Below, in pieces: positions 16,444-24,951 of a DNA stretch of 64,000 nt; the first letter of the stretch is position 1, and each line of letters begins with the position of its first letter. The DNA comes from JABCYV01 sp035512155 (GTDB lineage Bacteria; Acidobacteriota; Terriglobia; Terriglobales; Acidobacteriaceae). The position numbers were made by a program, and so were the translations under genes. The DNA is taken from NCBI GenBank assembly GCA_035512155.1, contig DATKEN010000132.1, positions 16,858 through 80,857 on the forward strand. Reading direction: 5' to 3'. The notes beneath the pieces were generated by a model that saw nothing but the letters and a program-made list of their open reading frames with translations, made no database searches and had not been told where the DNA came from.

Positions 16444-17544
16444 ATGATTCGAGTGAATATCGGGATTCCGAGATGTCCTTACGAAGCCGCGATTGAGAGC
16501 GGCCTCTTAGCGCGAACAGGCGCCCACCTGCGAACTCTGTTGGGCGATCGCAGACGGCTGTTTGTCGTGACCGTGCCTCCCGTGCGCCGCAGGTGGGGCC
16601 AGAAGCTGCTGGCTTCACTCTCAGCAGCGGGTTTTGCGACGAAGATTGTCGAGATGCCCGATGGTGAGCGCCACAAGAAGCTGGCGACTGTCGAAGCATT
16701 GTCGGAGAAACTCTCCCGCTTGGGTGCGGATCGCAGTGCCGTGATTGTGGCCTTCGGCGGAGGCGTGGTAGGCGATGTGGCGGGAATGCTTGCGTCTGTG
16801 TATATGCGCGGCGTGGATTTAGTTCAGATCCCAACCACGGTGCAGGCTCAGGTGGATGCCGCGATTGGCGGGAAGACCGGCGTCAACCTGCGTGCCGTCA
16901 AAAATCTGCTGGGCACATTTCACCAGCCACGGGCAGTGTTAATCGATCCCGCGATGCTATCCACTTTGCCGGACCGAGAATTTCGCGCGGGCATTTATGA
17001 ATCACTGAAGTGCGGAGTAATCGGACTTCCTGAGTTGTTTCAGACCTTGGAACGAATTCAGGTCAGAGACTTGCGTCGCGATCCGGCGAAATTGGAGAGG
17101 GTGATCGCGGAATCGGTGAAGATGAAGGCTAAAGTGGTTTCGGCTGACGAACGCGAGAGCGGCTTGCGCCGTGTACTGAATTTCGGCCACACCGTCGGCC
17201 ACGCGCTGGAGGCCGTTACCGGATACCGACGCTTCCTTCACGGCGAGGCTGTTGCGTGGGGAATGATTGCCGCCACCAAGATTGCCGCGGCTTTGGACAA
17301 AATTGATGCCGGCTCCGCGCAACGGATCACCGAAGCTGTGTTGGGGCTCGGGCCGCTTCCGAGAGTCGAAGCTCGTGGCCGAGCAATTCTGCGGCTGCTG
17401 CAGTCAGACAAAAAGACGCGTGATGGCATCGTGCACTTTGTTTTGCCATGTGCCATCGGTAAAGTCGAAATCGTAAGCGGAGTGCCCGACCGGATCGTGC
17501 TCGAGGCTGTCGAGGAGTTGCGACAACTGTCCAGCGAAAACTAA
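16444..17544 (+). CDS. aroB: 3-dehydroquinate synthase
   Basis: 366 residues, second step of the shikimate pathway: converts DAHP to 3-dehydroquinate using NAD+ and a divalent metal, cytoplasmic. The NAD-binding motif is 'AFGGGVVGDVAGMLASVYMRG' (about 103-123), followed by 'QIPTTVQAQVDAAIGGKTGVN'. Metal ligands expected at Glu185 ('IYESLKCG'), His249 ('NFGHTVGHALE') and His266 ('LHGEAVAWGM') are all present. The downstream ubiE/menG-type methyltransferase gene follows after 33 nt on the same strand. This pairing makes sense because chorismate, the shikimate end product, feeds quinone synthesis, but co-transcription is inferred from spacing only. Confidence 0.95.
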   Translation: MIRVNIGIPRCPYEAAIESGLLARTGAHLRTLLGDRRRLFVVTVPPVRRRWGQKLLASLSAAGFATKIVEMPDGERHKKLATVEALSEKLSRLGADRSAVIVAFGGGVVGDVAGMLASVYMRGVDLVQIPTTVQAQVDAAIGGKTGVNLRAVKNLLGTFHQPRAVLIDPAMLSTLPDREFRAGIYESLKCGVIGLPELFQTLERIQVRDLRRDPAKLERVIAESVKMKAKVVSADERESGLRRVLNFGHTVGHALEAVTGYRRFLHGEAVAWGMIAATKIAAALDKIDAGSAQRITEAVLGLGPLPRVEARGRAILRLLQSDKKTRDGIVHFVLPCAIGKVEIVSGVPDRIVLEAVEELRQLSSEN

Positions 17545-17577
17545 TCGTCTAGCACAGAGGCCGAAACACTTAACCAA

Positions 17578-18354
17578 TTGGGAGTTGAAGCTGATCAGGA
17601 ATTGAACCCTCGGACCAAACCTGCGGTAATCGGCGCGGCGCCCCAGGGGGCCGCTGACGCGGAATCGGCGGCGCGGGCTGTCCGCGATATGTTCACCGCG
17701 ATCGCCCCGCGTTACGATCTGCTCAACCACCTTCTCTCTTTTAATGTGGATCGTCTGTGGTGGCGAAAGACAGCGCGAAGCTTTTCCGACATCCTGGCCC
17801 GGCCTGAGGCGCGAGTTCTCGATCTGTGCTGTGGCACTGGTGATATGACGTTTGCGTTGCGGCGCGAAGGGAGCGAGACGCCGACAATTCTGGGGACAGA
17901 TTTCTCTCACGCCATGCTGCAGCGCGCAAGCGCGAAATCAGCCGGCACTTCGCTGCGCTGGGTAGAAGCGGACGCATTGCACCTGCCATTTCCCGACGCC
18001 CATTTCGAGTTGGTTACCTCGGCATTCGGCTTCCGCAATCTGGCGGACTACGATGCCGGATTGCGGGAGATCTTGCGCGTGCTACGCCCCGAAGGCGAGT
18101 GCGGAATTCTGGATTTCGGCGAGCCCGGCGGGGTTGTCGGGAAACTCTACCGAATCTACTTCAGGCATGTACTGCCAAAAGTAGGGACGTTAATTTCTGG
18201 CGTCAAGGGACCGTACGCGTATCTGCCGGCCTCGGTGGAGCGTTTTCCCGACCCGAGCGAGATGCTAAGACGCATGCACCGGACTGGCTTCCGCGAAGTA
18301 TCGTGGACACCCTATACCTTTGGGATTGCCGGACTGTATCGAGGAAAAAAGTAG
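17578..18354 (+). CDS. ubiE: Demethylmenaquinone/ubiquinone C-methyltransferase, UbiE/MenG family
   Basis: 258 residues, SAM-dependent methyltransferase of the last steps of quinone synthesis; in this phylum the quinone is probably menaquinone. Motifs: 'MFTAIAPRYDLLNHLLSFNVDRLWWRK' (about 38-64, split here by family position), SAM site 'VLDLCCGTGDMT' (80-91), and 'SAFGFRNLADY' (148-158), all diagnostic of UbiE/MenG. The first ~35 residues are a variable extension. The start at TTG 17578 is uncertain, with no good ribosome site and no ATG before the conserved core. It follows aroB closely. The complex I genes at the right end of the window would use its product as electron acceptor. Confidence 0.92.
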   Translation: MGVEADQELNPRTKPAVIGAAPQGAADAESAARAVRDMFTAIAPRYDLLNHLLSFNVDRLWWRKTARSFSDILARPEARVLDLCCGTGDMTFALRREGSETPTILGTDFSHAMLQRASAKSAGTSLRWVEADALHLPFPDAHFELVTSAFGFRNLADYDAGLREILRVLRPEGECGILDFGEPGGVVGKLYRIYFRHVLPKVGTLISGVKGPYAYLPASVERFPDPSEMLRRMHRTGFREVSWTPYTFGIAGLYRGKK

Positions 18355-18419
18355 GTCCGAAAACACCGTAATCGCCGATCCGTGGGACGATTTGGGTGAG
18401 CTGGCGAGAAGGCCCGATC

Positions 18420-19175
18420 TTATGACTTAGCAGCGTTCTTCAGTAGATCCGCTAGATTCCGAATGTCGTCTCCACTCGCGTCTCCGATGACGAAGTAACG
18501 CAGGCCCTTGTCGCTCCATGATTGCAGATTGAACGATACGTGTCTGAGCGGTCCCGAAGCCTCCCGCAAAGCGGGGTTGACGGCCCCGTCCTGGAAAATA
18601 AAAACGGAAATCTCGTGCTTGCGTACCTGGTAGATCAATTGTGCTCCGGGGGTCTGTTCCAGATAGACAACGCGCCCGCCCAGCAATGTGAACTCGGAGT
18701 TGGACAATTCAGGCAAATTGAAGGTAAATGGAATCTTGCCTTGAAACCAGGGCTTCACGGTGTGACGGTCGGTGGAAACCACGTCTACTGGATTCGGGCT
18801 GGCGAGCGTGGCCACATGGAGGTCCGCGATTTCACTAAAGGCGTGCCGGCGCTCCAGTCGCTGATTCCCGACATAGTTCGCCAGCAGTCCTGCCACCAGC
18901 AACACCGCGATCGTTGATGCCGCGGTGAGCCAAACTCGAATCGGAGAGAAGCGCGGGCGGGCCGCAATTCTCCTTTGCACGCGGGCACGGAACTCGGCAC
19001 TTGGAGCGTGGCGCTTGCCGGCGATTTGTACGGCTCGTTTGAGTTGCACCCGGCTGAGGATGTCCGCGGAGCAGGCAGGACAGCTTCGGACATGAAGGTC
19101 CACGGCCGATATCTCATCAGCGCGCAATTCGCCATCGAGATAACTGTCAAGTTTCGCCGTGAAGTCGTCCGCCAT
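18420..19175 (-). CDS. Membrane anti-sigma factor with zinc-finger (zf-HC2 type)
   Basis: 251 residues. The N-terminal cytoplasmic domain has the ZAS signature His28-x3-Cys32-x2-Cys35 ('HVRSCPACSAD'), which binds and holds an ECF sigma factor. One transmembrane helix (about 81-100) separates it from a periplasmic sensor domain of about 150 residues. The ATG directly follows the stop of the sigma gene (TAG-ATG), with GGAGG inside the sigma tail, so the pair is coupled. Typically a periplasmic signal triggers proteolysis or release of the sigma factor; the signal here is unknown. Confidence 0.88.
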   Translation of the reverse strand: MADDFTAKLDSYLDGELRADEISAVDLHVRSCPACSADILSRVQLKRAVQIAGKRHAPSAEFRARVQRRIAARPRFSPIRVWLTAASTIAVLLVAGLLANYVGNQRLERRHAFSEIADLHVATLASPNPVDVVSTDRHTVKPWFQGKIPFTFNLPELSNSEFTLLGGRVVYLEQTPGAQLIYQVRKHEISVFIFQDGAVNPALREASGPLRHVSFNLQSWSDKGLRYFVIGDASGDDIRNLADLLKNAAKS

Positions 19176-19712
19176 CTATCCTCCTTGCAGTTTCTGGCGC
19201 AGATTCTCGCGCAGTGCCTTCCGGGCGCGGGACAAGCGCGACATGACCGTGCCGATCGGAATGGCGAGGGCCTCCCCGATTTCCTGGTAGGACATCTCTT
19301 CTACCTCGCAGAGCAGCAATACTTCGCGGAAGTGCAGCGGCAGATCTTCGATTGCACCTTGTAGTAACTGCTGCTGCGAACGTTCGATAAAGATGGTCTC
19401 GGGAGTGTCGGGACCCGCTGGAACCTCGGGTGCGTCGTCGGCATCGAGGGGCACGGTTGCCGTGGCTTTCAGCCCCGTACGCGAAGTGAGGAAAGTGTTT
19501 CGCAAGATGCGATAGATCCACGCCCGAAAATTGGTGCCGGGCTGGAATGAGGAGAATCCCTTCAAGGCCTTGACGTAAGTCTCCTGCACCAGATCTTCGG
19601 CTTCGCTCCGGTTCTGGGTGAGCCAGTGGGCGAAGTTGTAGAGCTGATCAAATAGCGGCATGGCCAGCTCTTCGAACGTCGCCGCGGTCAAGCGCTCTTC
19701 CGGCACCTCCAT
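19176..19712 (-). CDS. ECF sigma factor (RpoE-like, sigma-24)
   Basis: 178 residues with the two ECF domains: region 2 at about 20-80 ('LFDQLYNFAHWLTQNRSEAEDLVQETYVKAL', then 'NFRAWIYRILRNTF') and region 4 at about 125-175 ('EDLPLHFREVLLLCEVEEMSYQEIGEALAIPIGTVMSRLSRARKALRE'), shown here by pieces. It directs RNA polymerase to envelope or stress genes and is paired with the downstream zinc-finger anti-sigma gene, which abuts it without a gap. The first 17 residues are weakly supported; an internal ATG at codon 18 is possible. Target regulon not visible. Confidence 0.93.
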   Translation of the reverse strand: MEVPEERLTAATFEELAMPLFDQLYNFAHWLTQNRSEAEDLVQETYVKALKGFSSFQPGTNFRAWIYRILRNTFLTSRTGLKATATVPLDADDAPEVPAGPDTPETIFIERSQQQLLQGAIEDLPLHFREVLLLCEVEEMSYQEIGEALAIPIGTVMSRLSRARKALRENLRQKLQGG

Positions 19713-19811
19713 AGGGTAAACCAGCGGGACGCGATTTTATTCCTTCGCCGCCGCAAGTATCTGTAAGCCAATGAGTTTCAGGATCGGCCGCCCGATTGGC
19801 AGATTGACGGT

Positions 19812-20669
19812 TTAGGGCTGCTTCTTTTTATCGGTCTCTTCCTTCGAATCGTTAGCAGCGTTTGGGGGCCAGACCGGACTGGTCAGCTCAATCCGCCAAA
19901 TCGGGCCACCCAGATAGAGTGGGCCTTCCGATTTGACGAAGGTTGGCGCCTCTCCCTGGAGAATCCAGATATGGGTGTCTGGCGGCTTCTTGCCAAGCAG
20001 CTGCGCCATGATTCCGGTGACGCCTCCAATCTCCACTTTGACGACGTAGTGTGCTGCTTTGTGAGCAGACCCGGCTATCGAGAACGGTTCCTCGCCTTGG
20101 GAAGAGATGGCGAGCTTCACCAGCATAGGTTTAGGCGTCGCCGCCACCATGGAGACTTTCATCTCGGGTGCATCGGGCTGGATGTTCTTTAATGACGTGA
20201 CGACCATTCCGTTGGATATGTCCGGCGGCAGCTTGAGATGGTCGGTTGTGACCTTCTCCTTGCCATCATCGGTGTAGCGGACTGTGACTTGTCCGGTCGA
20301 GACATCAGTTGAGACGTCTATCGGATGCGGGAATGTGGGGCCCTTTTGTATCAGGTGGTCGCTAATGAGTCGGAAGCTACCATGCTGAGAAAAAACTGCA
20401 GCCTCATCGTTTACCGATCCATCCTTAAAGTGAAAGATTACATGGTTCGTGACCCGATCGCCGTGGGCTACTTGAATGCTGTCTCCAGCAGCAAGCGTCT
20501 CGCCTTCCAGCGTACGCAGTGCAAGAAAGCCGTGGAGCAAACCCTCGGTGTGGCGAACGGCCACTTTTTCTGCGGACAGCCCACCCGAGTGAAACAGAGC
20601 GGAAATCAGCAGGAGGGCGACCGACCGCAAGCGGAAACTGAAACCGGCGTTCAACACCGCTGCCTCCAA
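19812..20669 (-). CDS. Exported protein of unknown function
   Basis: 285 residues with a signal-like N terminus ('LRSVALLLISALFHSGGLSA'). After cleavage the start 'EKVAVRHTEGLLHGFLALRTLEGETLAAGDSIQV' leads into a beta-rich protein without cysteines or recognisable catalytic motifs. The end is charged and lysine-rich ('DSKEETDKKKQP'). I do not recognise the family, although similar exported proteins occur in this phylum. It lies 14 nt after an SDR epimerase gene and a PpiC foldase gene on the same strand and may share their transcript. The start codon (TTG 20669 or a nearby GTG) is uncertain. Confidence 0.65.
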   Translation of the reverse strand: MEAAVLNAGFSFRLRSVALLLISALFHSGGLSAEKVAVRHTEGLLHGFLALRTLEGETLAAGDSIQVAHGDRVTNHVIFHFKDGSVNDEAAVFSQHGSFRLISDHLIQKGPTFPHPIDVSTDVSTGQVTVRYTDDGKEKVTTDHLKLPPDISNGMVVTSLKNIQPDAPEMKVSMVAATPKPMLVKLAISSQGEEPFSIAGSAHKAAHYVVKVEIGGVTGIMAQLLGKKPPDTHIWILQGEAPTFVKSEGPLYLGGPIWRIELTSPVWPPNAANDSKEETDKKKQP

Positions 20670-20683
20670 TCTCGCACCCGATG

Positions 20684-21772
20684 CTAGCTTCCGGCAGATT
20701 GCTGCGCCGCGACCAGCGTGTCGGACGCAAAACAGTCGGCGAACGCGTCCGCGATGGTGTAGCGGATCACATCCTCATAATTCGGTCCCAGGAATTTTTT
20801 TAAGCGGTCCGTATTCATGATGTATTCGCCCATCATGTAGGGCATCGCGTCGGGCGGCATGGCCGAAATCCCCGACTTCCACAAAAACCGCAACACAAGA
20901 TGAAACGCGGCGCGGCCGGGCACGCGCACGAGTTTGGCATGGGCGATCTCAATGCATTGCGCGAAGGTCAGAGGTTCGCCGCGACCGGCGACGTTGAGGA
21001 TAGTCAGACGCTGCGATTCCGGCTCGGTCTTGCGGAGGATGTGAGCGATCACACGGGCCACGTCGTCCACATGCACAAATTGGATGCGGTTTTTCAGATA
21101 CTGTTCCCCGTAGGGCAACATGCAAGGCAGGCGCTTACCTTGGCTGCGCATTTTGGCCGCCCGCTCGCTGCGACCGTTGGTCGTGCCGCGGAAGGCTCCG
21201 ACCATGTAATTATCGATGCTGGCTCCCGCGAAAATGTGCGGTCGCAGCATATACGCGCTGCAGCCACGCAACGCCGGCGCCCTCTGCTGCACCACCCTAT
21301 CGCATTCCATTTTGTGAATCGCATAGGGCAGGGTGTGGGCGGCGAGTGCGAAATCTTCGGTCACCGGCTGCGGAAGCTGAGGACCGTAGGCGGCGACGCT
21401 ACTGGGAAAAATAAACTTCTGCACTACGCTTTCGTCGCGATTGGCTTCTGTAACCGCCTCCATGACGCGCGCGGTTCCGGCCACATTAATCTGCCACATG
21501 CGGTCAAGGTCGAGCACGCCAGTACGCACTGGATCCAGCACAAACGCGAGATGGATCAGCGCTACAGCTCGGGATTCTCGCAAGAGAAGGTATAGCGATC
21601 GACAAGACTCCTCTTGACCAAGATCCAGGCGCTCGAAGCGCATGGGAGAATCCGTCTTGGGCGAATTGAGGTCCACTCCAATCACGCTAAAATCCGCTAG
21701 GTGCGGCAAAAGACGAAGCCCAAGATTGCCCGCGACTCCGGTGACCACAACGGTGGGTTTGGTATCACCCAT
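20684..21772 (-). CDS. NAD-dependent epimerase/dehydratase (extended SDR)
   Basis: 362 residues. The Rossmann motif 'TGVAGNLGLRLLPHL' near the N terminus (TGxxGxxG) and the catalytic pattern 'SSVAAYG' with 'YAIHK' (YxxxK) mark an extended short-chain dehydrogenase acting on a nucleotide sugar or related substrate. The C-terminal half ('FVHVDDVARVIAHIL', 'NVAGRGEPLTF') is typical of the atypical/extended class. Substrate unknown. The start ATG overlaps the stop of the upstream PpiC gene (TAATG), so the two are translationally coupled. The unknown exported protein follows 14 nt later. Confidence 0.85.
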   Translation of the reverse strand: MGDTKPTVVVTGVAGNLGLRLLPHLADFSVIGVDLNSPKTDSPMRFERLDLGQEESCRSLYLLLRESRAVALIHLAFVLDPVRTGVLDLDRMWQINVAGTARVMEAVTEANRDESVVQKFIFPSSVAAYGPQLPQPVTEDFALAAHTLPYAIHKMECDRVVQQRAPALRGCSAYMLRPHIFAGASIDNYMVGAFRGTTNGRSERAAKMRSQGKRLPCMLPYGEQYLKNRIQFVHVDDVARVIAHILRKTEPESQRLTILNVAGRGEPLTFAQCIEIAHAKLVRVPGRAAFHLVLRFLWKSGISAMPPDAMPYMMGEYIMNTDRLKKFLGPNYEDVIRYTIADAFADCFASDTLVAAQQSAGS

Positions 21773-22863
21773 TACTTGGGTCCGAGTGTAGGAGGCGTGG
21801 CCGGCGGCTTGGCGTCCCCACGCGGCATGGTCATTCCCGGAGTGGCATTGGGAGTGGGAAAGTACTTGTCGTCCAGTGTTGCTGTAGAAGCCTGCTGCAG
21901 AGCCTGCCGGGACTCCTGCAAGCGCTGCGACCGAAGTGCGCCAAGGATTTCGTCATGCGCTTTAGTCACGGCGATGGTGTCCTTGTCCGTGATCTTGTAC
22001 ACGAAATAGCCAGTCGGACTCGAAAGCAGCGGCGAAACCTCGTTCGAGTGAAGGTCCATGACTGAAGCCTGGTCGGGAGGCAGACCGGTACGCCGGACTT
22101 TGCTCATTTTCGTGCTGGGCGCCTTGCCCTTCTGTCCGGCCGCCGTGAAAGCCTCAGCTTGCAGCTTGTCGAAGTCTTCCCCGGCTGCAGCGCGGACACG
22201 AAGGGCTTCGGCTTCCTTCTTCATCGCGTCGTCGGCATCCTGCTGGCGCTTCTTGGTCTCCGCATCCGTTAACTTCACTGTGGAAGGCACCAGTAGTTTG
22301 CTGTGGGGAACATAAAGGCGCTGCAGGTCCGCTTCCTGATAAACGTCAATGTGTTTGCGATAGTAGTCCTCGATGTCGGCATCCGGAACCTGGGACGCCT
22401 TCTCTTGCATATCGCGATCCAACAGCTGAGCCAGTACGCTTGTCCGCTGCACCTTCATGTTTTCCTCGAATTTCGGGCCCTGATCCAGGCCTATTTCGTG
22501 GGCTTTGTGGGCCATGGCAAGCATGGAGGCATAACGAGTCGCAAGCTGTCGGCGTGCGTAAGGTGGCGCAGTCGGCGCAACTGCATCCACCAGCTTTTCG
22601 AATTCAGCGCGTGTGATCACGGTTTTGCAATCTGATGAATTGGCCTTCTCGGTGGAGGGATTGTCGCACATTCCCTGGATTGTGATGACAGGAGCGTCGG
22701 GTGGAACCGTCGCGGTCTCAGACGCCTTGGTATCGGGACTTACCCCTTGAGCTGCCCCGCCGGCAGCGGCAGGATTCTGCTGAGGCGCCACTGGCGACGA
22801 ATTTGCTGCTTGTCCCCAGGCAAAAGCGCCAAGCAACAAACATACCAATCCACGATGAATCAT
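21772..22863 (-). CDS. Periplasmic PpiC-type peptidyl-prolyl isomerase (SurA-like)
   Basis: 363 residues with a signal peptide ('GLVCLLLGAFAWGQ') and a Pro/Ala-rich linker, then a SurA N-like helical domain (about 85-170) and a degenerate parvulin domain (about 175-300, 'GEDFDKLQAEAF', 'GYFVYKITDKD'). Such proteins help fold outer-membrane proteins in the periplasm, which fits a genome with large Oar-like receptors. The parvulin core is divergent, so chaperone activity may dominate. It is the first gene of a minus-strand operon and is followed, with a 1-base overlap, by the epimerase. A divergent hairpin-containing gap separates it from the CDF transporter gene. Confidence 0.75.
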   Translation of the reverse strand: MIHRGLVCLLLGAFAWGQAANSSPVAPQQNPAAAGGAAQGVSPDTKASETATVPPDAPVITIQGMCDNPSTEKANSSDCKTVITRAEFEKLVDAVAPTAPPYARRQLATRYASMLAMAHKAHEIGLDQGPKFEENMKVQRTSVLAQLLDRDMQEKASQVPDADIEDYYRKHIDVYQEADLQRLYVPHSKLLVPSTVKLTDAETKKRQQDADDAMKKEAEALRVRAAAGEDFDKLQAEAFTAAGQKGKAPSTKMSKVRRTGLPPDQASVMDLHSNEVSPLLSSPTGYFVYKITDKDTIAVTKAHDEILGALRSQRLQESRQALQQASTATLDDKYFPTPNATPGMTMPRGDAKPPATPPTLGPK

Positions 22864-22917
22864 AAGTAAGTATTCCTCCAGGAAAGATGGAACGTGTAAT
22901 GGAAAATCCTAGCACAG

Positions 22918-22950
22918 TGGGAGCTGTCAGCCATCGGCTATCAGCTCCCA
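22918..22950. repeat. Inverted repeat in a divergent promoter region
   Basis: TGGGAGCTG and CAGCTCCCA are exact 9-bp inverted arms around a 15-nt loop that itself spells TCAGCCATCGGCTAT. It lies between the divergently transcribed PpiC-type gene and the CDF transporter gene. It could be a regulator site or one of the degenerate word-like intergenic repeats seen elsewhere in the window. Confidence 0.5.
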
Positions 22951-23045
22951 TGCGGGACTCAAAGGCAGGTGAACTTTCCAGCCCAAGGCTCTGCAGGTGG
23001 AATAGAACAGTTTGGCAGACCTGAGGAGCCGCTGGGAGGAGTGCC

Positions 23046-24521
23046 GTGTTTCAACTTGGCGGGAACGTGCCGGGCGGCGATAATGCGGCCATGGCGGAAG
23101 CGCCCGCGGTCTATAGTTCGGAGTCGATGCGCGCGGAGAAGCGCGCGGTCGCAGGCAGCTCCGTCCTGGCTGCGATTGCCATCACGGCGCTGAAGACCCT
23201 AGTGGGCGTTACCACTGGCAGCTTGGGCATTCTGTCGGAAGCGGCCCATTCGGCGCTTGATCTGATTGCCGCCACCATCACCTTGTTTTCGGTTCGCGTT
23301 TCTGACAAACCTGCCGACGCCGAACACCAATATGGGCACGGTAAGGTAGAGAATTTCTCGGCCTTCCTCGAGACCGGTTTACTGTTGCTGACCTGCATCT
23401 GGATTGTCTATGAAGCGGTGAGTCGGCTGTTTTTTCGTCGGGTGGAAATTGAGCCCACTATCCCCGCATTCGTGGTCATGTTCTTTTCCATGGGCGTGGA
23501 CTTCTGGCGTTCGCGCGCTTTGGGGAGAATAGCAGCCAAATACGACAGCCAGGCCCTTGAAGCCGATGCGCTGCACTTCTCCACCGACATTTTGTCCAGT
23601 GGCGTGGTGGCGTTGGGATTGCTTCTGGTGCTGCTGGGGCGGGGATTCGGTATTGGATGGCTGCGCGACGCTGATCCCATTGCGGCCCTCTTCGTCGCCG
23701 GCGTAGTCGTCTACGTGAGCTGGAGACTAGCCCGTCGGACTATCGATGCCTTGCTCGACGCCGCACCTGCCGGGGTACGGAGCAGAATCATTTCCGCAGT
23801 GTCAAGAGTTGACGGGTTGCTCGAAGTGGATCGGGTGCGCATTCGACGCGCTGGCAACCGTTACTTTGCCGACCTCTCGATCGGACTGTCGCGCAACGTT
23901 ACCTTCCAACGCTCAGAACAGGTGGCCGACGCAGTGACCGATGCAGTACATAACGTCCTTCCCGACGCCGACGTCGTGGTGCACTCCGTGCCGCGCGCGG
24001 TGAATACGGAGAATATTTTTGACCGCGTCCGGGCCGTGGCCACGCGCAATAACTTGAACGTGCATGATGTGAGCGTCCAAGACTTGAGAGGAAACTTGCA
24101 TGTCGAGCAGCACCTCGAACTGGACGAACGGCTCAGCCTGAAGGACGCTCATGACCGCGTTACCGTGCTCGAAACCGAAATCCGCCGTGACGTCCCAGAG
24201 ATTTCCTCCATACTGACCCACATCGAAAGTGAGCCCGCAACCATTGAGCCTGGCGATGAGATGGTGCGCGACGCCAGGCTGGAGAAGCGCTTAAAGGCCA
24301 TCGCCGCCGAGTTCCCGGAGATTCTCGACATGCACGATGTTCAGATCAAGCGGGTACGCGGACGCCTGTACGTTTCCTGCCACTGCACCATGGCCGACGA
24401 TCTCCCGCTAACCCGAGTGCACGATATTTCGACCCAGTTAGAAATCCGCTTCAAGCAGGCAGCGCCAGAACTGTTCCGCGTGCTGATCCACCCCGAGCCG
24501 AGAACGGATAACAGGAGATAG
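23046..24521 (+). CDS. Cation diffusion facilitator with three tandem C-terminal domains
   Basis: 491 residues, a proton-driven exporter of zinc or similar divalent metals. The membrane part (about 35-235, six helices) has the metal-site pairs His68/Asp72 ('SEAAHSALD') and His177/Asp181 ('ALHFSTD'). Most CDF proteins end with one cytoplasmic ZT-dimer domain of about 80 residues. Here there appear to be three: about 240-316, 322-397 and 410-484, sharing patterns like 'V-DV-V--LRGNLHVE' and 'MHDVQIKRVRGRLYV'. The GTG start at 23046 has GGGAGGAG directly upstream; ATG 23091 is an alternative. It forms a tight run with the OsmC gene (1-nt gap). Metal specificity cannot be told. Confidence 0.88.
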   Translation: MFQLGGNVPGGDNAAMAEAPAVYSSESMRAEKRAVAGSSVLAAIAITALKTLVGVTTGSLGILSEAAHSALDLIAATITLFSVRVSDKPADAEHQYGHGKVENFSAFLETGLLLLTCIWIVYEAVSRLFFRRVEIEPTIPAFVVMFFSMGVDFWRSRALGRIAAKYDSQALEADALHFSTDILSSGVVALGLLLVLLGRGFGIGWLRDADPIAALFVAGVVVYVSWRLARRTIDALLDAAPAGVRSRIISAVSRVDGLLEVDRVRIRRAGNRYFADLSIGLSRNVTFQRSEQVADAVTDAVHNVLPDADVVVHSVPRAVNTENIFDRVRAVATRNNLNVHDVSVQDLRGNLHVEQHLELDERLSLKDAHDRVTVLETEIRRDVPEISSILTHIESEPATIEPGDEMVRDARLEKRLKAIAAEFPEILDMHDVQIKRVRGRLYVSCHCTMADDLPLTRVHDISTQLEIRFKQAAPELFRVLIHPEPRTDNRR

Positions 24522-24522
24522 C

Positions 24523-24924
24523 ATGACCAGGGCCAAAGCTACTTGGATCGATAAGACCCGCTTCACAGGTATTTCCGACAGCGGCCACTCGATCGTGGTC
24601 GACGGCGACAAAAAGGCGGGCAACAGCCCTATGGAACTGGTGCTGATCGGTCTATGCGGGTGCACTGGCTACGATGTCGCCAGCATATTAGGAAAAAAAA
24701 GGGAGCCGTTCACCAGCCTGGAAGTTCGGGCTGAGGCGCAGCGCGCCGTTAGTCCGCCATCCGTCTATACTGAAATTAAATTGATTTATCAAGTAGGGGG
24801 ACACGTCTCTCACAAAGCCGTCGAGGATGCCGTGCACCTTTCCAAGGAGAAATACTGCTCGGTTTCAGCGATGTTGGAGAAGACGGCAAAAATCAGCTTT
24901 GAAATCGAATACGTGGAAGGATGA
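24523..24924 (+). CDS. OsmC-family thiol peroxidase-like protein
   Basis: 133 residues with the OsmC/YhfA fold. The two conserved cysteines are in 'GLCGCTGYDV' (Cys45/Cys47) and 'KYCSVSAML' (Cys112). Family members reduce organic hydroperoxides, while the YhfA branch has no proven role. It starts one base after the stop of the CDF transporter gene and is followed 27 nt later by a DMT-family transporter, so the three are likely co-transcribed. Confidence 0.88.
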   Translation: MTRAKATWIDKTRFTGISDSGHSIVVDGDKKAGNSPMELVLIGLCGCTGYDVASILGKKREPFTSLEVRAEAQRAVSPPSVYTEIKLIYQVGGHVSHKAVEDAVHLSKEKYCSVSAMLEKTAKISFEIEYVEG

Positions 24925-24951
24925 TCGCAGCTGCACGCCAGCAAACCGAAA

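Noticed and set aside
19700..19760. ECF autoregulatory promoter before the sigma gene (GGAATAAAA ... GTTTA).
   Set aside because: The spacing would put the start site inside the coding region, and the consensus for this ECF group is not known to me with certainty.
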